Source: Episyrphus balteatus
Lineage: Eukaryota; Arthropoda; Insecta; Diptera; Syrphidae
NCBI RefSeq assembly: GCF_945859705.1
Contig: NC_079137.1
Span: 70,082,277 to 70,146,276, forward strand
Reading direction: 5' to 3'
Length of the DNA stretch: 64,000 nucleotides
Below the pieces are notes generated by a model, which made no database searches, had not been told where the DNA came from, and was given only the letters and a program-made list of their open reading frames with translations. The translations under genes were made by a program, and so were the position numbers. Of the stretch, positions 57,691 through 64,000 are shown one piece after another (the stretch's first letter is position 1; each line of letters starts with the position of its first letter).

Positions 57691-60600
57691 TGGATTATTC
57701 AAGATGACTTGTTCTATGATTAGCTGTGCTAAAACCTTTGAATTTTTTATTCGAGATGATGGAATTATAAAATCTGCAATCTAAAACTGTAAACGGTGTT
57801 TTATATTTCATCCAGCTCCAGTAAATTGACCCTTTATATTTTTTTTAAGGAAACACGGTGCAGTTCGTAGTGTTTTACACAAGAGCTTAACTGACCCATT
57901 TTATTACTGAGTGTTGCTTTTTAAGGAGTTAGATCTATTTAACTGTCGTTTTTTAACTTATTTTTAAGTATTACCAGAACTCCTAAGTTGTACTAATTCA
58001 GTGGCTTTATAAACTATTAAACTACTTTTCTTGACAAATGTACGCTTTTTTATTCGTGCTTAGAAAAGTCTTGAATTCATGCCTTTTTGTAAGATTGTCT
58101 TCATTAACAAATTCCTATTCCAAATCAAATTTATCCACTCCCCTTAAATATCGTATTTCATTCTGTGATTTATTTAGCATAGTTTTGTTCCAAAATGTCC
58201 CATCTTTAATCTTTTTTTTATCCACTTACAAAACTTCTAAAGCTATTGAAATTATCTACCAACCAGAGCTCAGCTCAGTTACGCCACATAATTTTCATTA
58301 CAAAAAAAAAGAAAAACAAAAAAAAAAAAACTAACAAATATATTACGTATACGACCGAGTGTCTCTCGGGTTTATCTAAGATCCTTTACACAATGTTGTG
58401 TAAAGCTCAGCAAAAAAAAAAAAAAAAAAAAACAATTTACAACCTCTTTCTCTCATCTTTCTAGATCCTTAACAGTCGTTCCACGTCCCTTAACATCCAT
58501 TTCCTAATTGCTTGTCTAAGACTATAAAATAAATGTCCTTCCACACTCGGTCATGTCATGTCACATCAATAAACACACAAAACCAGAAATAAAAGAGAGA
58601 GAGAGGGAAAAAAAGAGAGAGAAAGTTGTCAGTATACCTATCTACTTTATGACTGTGTGGAAAAAAAAACAAAAAAGAAAAAGTAAACAATTTTCTTCAT
58701 TAATCATCTCGAGGGTATAAACTTTGCTATAAAAACCATCAACTATACACCTTTTCCATAAAGCTCCAAACATCACCTTATTTTACCCATCATATCTCTC
58801 GCACTATCAAACCAAAAACATACACACTCTATCTCTCTCTTTACTACCATTACCAACAAATGGAACGTGTCAAAAGTATTTAACCACTTGCTGATGCAAG
58901 GATATCATAAAGAACATAAAAACAAAAAACAAAAAAATCCTTCCAACCTGATAAATATCAAAGAATCATTTGTCACTGTAAAAACATCATGTAATGTTCA
59001 TCTTCACATAGTTTGTTACTTGTTTTTTTTTTTTGTGTGTGTTTTCTTCTTTTCCTTGAAGTTTATCTTATGGTTTTCTAATTTGATGAAAAGGACCAAG
59101 AAAAAAAGGATAATACTAAAGGTGTGTGAAAAATAAACAAAAATCAATCAATGAAAGTTATATGTATATTTAAAATAAGATTGTAATCACAAAAAGATAT
59201 CCTTTTAAAGGACTCACTCCTGTCTAATTAATGTCATCCTTATAGAAAAAAAACGAAATCCTTTGTGGTAACTCCACAACATATCTCTTCTTATCCTACA
59301 TTATACTGTAGAATTAGACTTAAGCATCTATTTGAATTATTATTAGTGCCACAAAAACACAAAGGACATGACACACAACACATTCTTATTCACAGCAAAA
59401 ACACACAAAAAAAAAAAAACAAAAAAAAATCTATCTATAAATAATGCATTTGTCATTTCGATTATAATCAAAATGTATGTAGGAGTCCTTAAATGAAAAA
59501 CCAACAAAAATAAAAGGAAGACAAAAAAAAAACCAACACAAAAACAAAAAATTGACAAGTTACTTTGACACAAAATTATTGGTGTTGGCAATTTCTTCGA
59601 AAATTACTTTAGATTCTTCTCGTCCTTTGCAAAAGAGTCTTTATATTTTTATATAGCAGAAATATAAAGGACACACATGGTGTTACAATACACTCTTCTC
59701 TTCTATATCGCAGCTTAAATTATAGAAAAGCATAGAAAGGACAAAATAGCATTTGCAATGACAGAGAATCGAATGAACGACGAAAAGATTGTCAACAATT
59801 TGACAGTGGGGTATGGTGGAAGAAAGTGGGTATTCTTCAGTAAAATTGAAAACTATAACAGTGAGAGAGAAAAGATCCTTTCAAGTGTTGAGGTAACGAA
59901 AAAAAAAAAAAATAGGTAGGATTCTCCTCTAGAATATAGAAGAATAATAAGAAAATCGAATTTTCGTTTGAGAGGCGAGGTTTTTTCTTTTTCAAATAAA
60001 ACACACCTGGAGCTTTCACATAATTTGGCAAAGAAGGGTGACTCTTTTTTCTATTTTTTTTTGTCCCGTCTAATGCCCTTTTCTATATCCTTCAGATTCT
60101 TGTTTGTTTTTTTTTCTTACCTCTAACATCATCATACTTTCATGGATGAGGTTTTTTTTTTTTTTCTTTTTGGGGTTATATTCTTTTGTGTGGTGCGGGT
60201 GGTTCCTTGTAACACACTTTGTTATCGCATGTCCTTATTAAAGTGGGGAATATTTTGTTTTGCCTCTTATCTAATCTTTAATTTGAATTGTTTTTATGGT
60301 AGATCTCTCTTATATATTTTTGTATTATTATATCTAAAAAGAGGGGAGATAGTACAATTGAAAGGGATTAAGTAGGCTTTTTGGAAGATGATTTTAACAC
60401 TGTTAGGCTTAAAATTGTTTTTTTCTCTATTTTTTTATAAAAAAAAAACTTAAGTGCTTTGGTACAATCAAGCGGATTTAATTGGATAGAATTGTGTGAA
60501 GGATTTAAATGTATTTTGGCTATTATCATTAAAAGTTGGAAGAATTTTAATGGTTTGATGAACGTAATGAGACGTGGTGGTGGTGGAGGATGAAGAAATT

Positions 60601-60710
60601 AAGGTAGTTTCATTCCTCCATTTAATAGGTAAATAAGGCTCTTATCTAATAGAGATAAACTTCGATATTAGTGAAATCAATGTTCCGCATGAAAAGTTAA
60701 ATAAGGTAAG
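57691..60710 (-). other. bru3 intron, no exon seen
   Basis: AT-rich with frequent AAAGGAC words (for example about 59205, 59361, 59667, 59736). A short perfect hairpin CTTTACACAA-TG-TTGTGTAAAG is at 58383-58404, and AG/CT microsatellite runs are near 58592-58622. No RRM-coding sequence was found. Confidence 0.45.
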
Positions 60711-60712
60711 TA

Positions 60713-61239
60713 CACGGAGAAAAAGACCACATAATACAAATTTGAGGATTATATATATTAAAATAAGTGGTTTCAGCATGGTTATTTGCTTTAATTAAGC
60801 GGATAAATCTTCTTAATTTTTTAAATGTGCTACTTTATTAAAAGAAATCCGCTTAGTTTAAGAGGAAAAGCATCTTATTTTTATATGTAAACGTTTTAAT
60901 TAAAAAAAACTGCTAACCACTGAGAATCGATCACTGTTGGAAATAAGAATGCAACAATATATGAAATAATTTATAAATTCATTTAAGTTCTTTCAACTAC
61001 AAAATATATAGACGGTTTAAACATTAATTTTAAATGATTTCTTTTTTTTTTTTAAAGGATCTTTTCATTTTTACTCAGTTTTTTTTTTTAAAGATGAAAA
61101 TTCTTATTAAATTGAAATGAAGTTCACTTTAAATTTAACAGAATAAAAGCGGATTCCTCTTATTTTAAGCGTATTGTTCTAAGAGGGTGGGATTTAAAAT
61201 GGGGATAATCTTATTTAAAGGTGCCCTTTTTGCTCCGTG
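60713..61239. mobile_element. TA-flanked MITE, CACGGAG family, long copy
   Basis: Ends CACGGAGAAAAAG and CTTTTTGCTCCGTG are inverted, flanked by TA (60711-60712, 61240-61241). Subterminal words resembling AAGCGGAT and TTAAGAGG recur in both halves (for example near 60798 and 60849 on the left, 61147 and 61183 on the right). Non-coding. Confidence 0.7.
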
Positions 61240-61241
61240 TA

Positions 61242-62955
61242 GGAACTGCCTGTTGTGTGAAATATTTTAGCATTTTTTTTAAATTGGGAAGTTTTTATTT
61301 AAAATTCAATTCACTCCACTTAAAATAAAAATAATTTTTAGTGTTTTTATAATTTTTTCTTCGTTTTTGTTTAAATTTGTAACAAAAGCATGTTGACATA
61401 CAAAATTCAATATAACACAAGGAATTATAGAATTTTATGTTAGCTAGTTAAATCTATATAATTGCCTTTAATTTAATTCAAATTTGTGGTTTTCAAAGCT
61501 TTGATAAAAAAAAAACTGAATTCAATGGGATTAAAATTTTTTTTGGTAGGATAAACAACTTCTGGTTTTGTCCTTTTGTTTTATACAAAATAATAAAAAA
61601 TATTCCTTTTACATTGAATTATCTCTCCAAATATAATCATTGGTTAAAAGAATTAAATAATTCTTTTATCTATTCCAAAAAAATGTAAAATAAAATCTGT
61701 TTTATTTTTTTTTTCGTTCAAATTAATATACATACAATTAAAAGTCCTAGCTTATTGATATGTAAAATAGTCCTATTTTTTATTTTGTTTGTCATCGAAT
61801 TGTCAACGAAAAAGTCTAAAACATTTATTCGCAAAATTCTATTTGCATTATTTTTTGCAACCACAAAATAAAAAATTCACCATAGTTGTAGTTCAACACA
61901 AAAAAAAAAAATGAAGAGAAACACATACAAAACACAGGAAATAGTGTTCATTGTGAATATCATTAAATTACACCCAGGAACAGGATACATCTGTTTTTGG
62001 TCCTAACAGAGTATAATTTCAGGCGTTTTATTTTTTTTGTAGAGTTTTATTTTTTTTTATTTTGGTTTTTCTTCTCTAATTTTACACACATTTTCTCTCT
62101 GTCTCTCTTTTTCCCTATGTGCAATGTACAATAATTAATATTAAATTATTCAGCATAAATGAGGTATTTAATTGCAATCGGGTGTATTATCAAGTTTTTT
62201 TTTTTTTTTTTTTGTGAATAAAATATTTACCAAGCAAAGCGAGAGTAACCAATGAAATTAATTAATGGTTTCAAGCAAAATGTCGATGTAGGTAGGTGTA
62301 GTTTGTAGAGTAGAGGTTTCAACACCAAAAACCAACCTTACAATGGGACTCATTTGGAATACTATTTAATTTATTTGTTGAAATTTTTGTCTTTATTTTT
62401 TTTTTTTGCCTACATATATTTAACGAATAGTATGAATGTACAACATTTTTATTTATGAGGTTAAAATGCATTTCCTGTGGCTTATATAATTTTTTTTTAT
62501 ATTTTTTTTGCAAAAATTAAATAAAATCATATAATTAGTTCACTGTGATAAAATAAAAAAATAAAAAAAAAAACGAGAGGAAAAATTAAAATTTAATTTC
62601 ATTGAAATATTTTTTTTATTTTTTATTTAACATTTTTTTTTTGTTAATTTTTATGATGTTAATTAATTTGATTTTATTGGGTGTATAATGACAGGAGTAG
62701 CAATTAAGTTGTTTTGTATTTTTATTTTTATGTTGAATGTTAAAAAAAGAAATAATAATATTACGAGTGAAAATTATAAAAGCAATGCGGTTAAACGTGA
62801 TCATTAACAGAAATCATTGAAAAACACATCTCGTTGATGAGTGATTGTGTCTGTGATATGTTGACTCGTATTGTAAATATGATTTTAATTTTTTAAATTC
62901 GATTATACAAAATCGTATCCTTTGGTTCGTAATTATAGCTTAATTTTGCGATTTT
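61242..62955 (-). other. bru3 intron, low complexity
   Basis: Poly-A/T runs and simple AT sequence. No exon or repeat of note. Confidence 0.5.
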
Positions 62956-63890
62956 CAGCAATATTGTTTGTAAAATAATCAACTGCGTTACTTTACTAAA
63001 AATTATTATTTGATTTTTAAATTTTTTTTTAAGTAGGTATGACAATTATTTGAAACTATAGTAAGGACATAATTTTCCCATTTGAATAAATCACGAAATA
63101 TTAATTTCAATCAAATATTCTTAATAGTTAAGGTATATCATTCATTGCGTTACCAAAAATTAACTTAAAAACTTCAACTTAAAACAAAACCGATTTAAAT
63201 GAGTATCAAATTAGTTCATATTACAGTTAGCTCCAATGCATGATGAAAAGGTGTATAAAGCTGAGGCATTTTTAAGTAAATCAGAAATGCTATATACATC
63301 TGGTAACAAAAAGTAACGCAAGGGTTGTCTTAGTACCAGATAAGTATATTACCTAAAAATAATGTTTGCTTTAATTAAGGAAGTTAATACTGCTACATTG
63401 GAAAGATTTAACATAACTGCGTTACCAATTTATTCTTAATGTGTAACGCAATGAAGCAGTAACGTTCTTGTTACAGTCAAAATTTTTGTTCATAAAAACT
63501 CTGTATACAAATAACAATAATACTTATTTTGTCTATTCTCATCTCATAAATACTGTAACTCAATGGTCACGCAACAAATACTCGCACCTCTTTCAGTGAC
63601 TTTGAAGCTATTATTTTGTCCAACTTATTCCATCTGACCCACGACCATAATTTATTTAAAGAGTTACAATAATTCGAAGTAAATGAGTAAATAAGTAACT
63701 TTTAAGATTATTTTTACATGGTAACGCATTGAAGTATAGATTTTGTTACTTCCTGGTGACACAATTTGATCATTTTTAAATTATTTTAATATGATGTGAG
63801 ATAAATATCTACGGGGATTGGGCTACCGTGAGACTGATGATCTGGGACAGCAATATTTTCTAAGAAAAACAACTGCGTTACTAAGATATA
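62956..63890. repeat. Array of GCGTTAC words at the right edge
   Basis: GCGTTAC or its complement GTAACGC occurs at about 62987, 63148, 63312, 63420, 63444, 63721 and 63874. CAGCAATATT followed by CAACTGCGTTACT is directly repeated (62957-62993 and 63850-63880). It is probably one more motif-array element, possibly continuing beyond the window. Confidence 0.5.
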
Positions 63891-64000
63891 CCAAAATGTT
63901 ACCTAGAGTTGCGAACAGTACAAACAAAATTTTGTTTATATTTTTGTTGTTGTTTACGAAAATAGTGTTCTATTTATAAGTCAATATAATTTTGCCACTT

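Noticed and set aside
47914..64000. Search for the upstream RRM2/RRM1 exons of the Bruno gene
   Set aside because: No sequence encoding the KGCAFVKF-type RNP1 or the linker to GASSS was seen, so those exons must lie beyond the window.

Overview
The window looks like nuclear DNA from an insect, most likely a fly (Diptera). It is very AT-rich, has short phase-consistent GT-AG introns, is crowded with small DNA transposons, and carries a CELF/Bruno gene whose residues closely match fly Bruno-3 as I remember it. No bacterial operons, CRISPR arrays or rRNA/tRNA genes were seen. All identifications are by eye, without database searches.

Genes, left to right: (1) the 3' end of an unidentified + strand gene (1-237). 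(2) A complete three-exon EMC4, an ER membrane complex subunit (2602-3210, +). (3) A six-exon + strand gene (7735-11536) that I assembled from open frames. It encodes a BED-like C2HC zinc finger, a tryptophan-rich middle region and a C-terminal helix, and its third intron is mostly transposon. (4) A three-exon, 47-residue micropeptide matching STMP1, a short mitochondrial membrane protein (14528-14850, -). (5) The last six coding exons of a CELF3-6/Bruno-3 gene (39269-47913, -), ending in RRM3. Its upstream exons (RRM1, RRM2) lie beyond the window, so 47914-64000 is one large intron.

The first 19 kb is a transposon graveyard: PIF/Harbinger-like MITEs with TAA/TTA duplications, an inverted pair of CACAGTG-ended (Transib-like) elements, a decayed Penelope-type retroelement, and a nest of elements at 15.9-18.9 kb whose empty target site is preserved at 5.6 kb. 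From about 19.8 to 37.7 kb there is no recognisable gene. This stretch is strikingly T-rich on the + strand, hence A-rich in the sense of the Bruno gene, and may be a very long 3' UTR. The Bruno introns show the opposite skew and carry more fold-back elements.

Three observations stand out. First, the target-site duplications of the paired Transib-like elements are swapped, which is the footprint of an inversion by recombination between the two copies. Second, several non-autonomous elements share 4-bp duplications, and a partly overlapping set carries internal arrays of a short word, a different word in each element. Third, the zinc-finger gene and the Bruno gene both show sequence-level evidence for alternative transcripts: an intronic poly(A) site after an in-frame stop, and two in-frame tandem acceptors.
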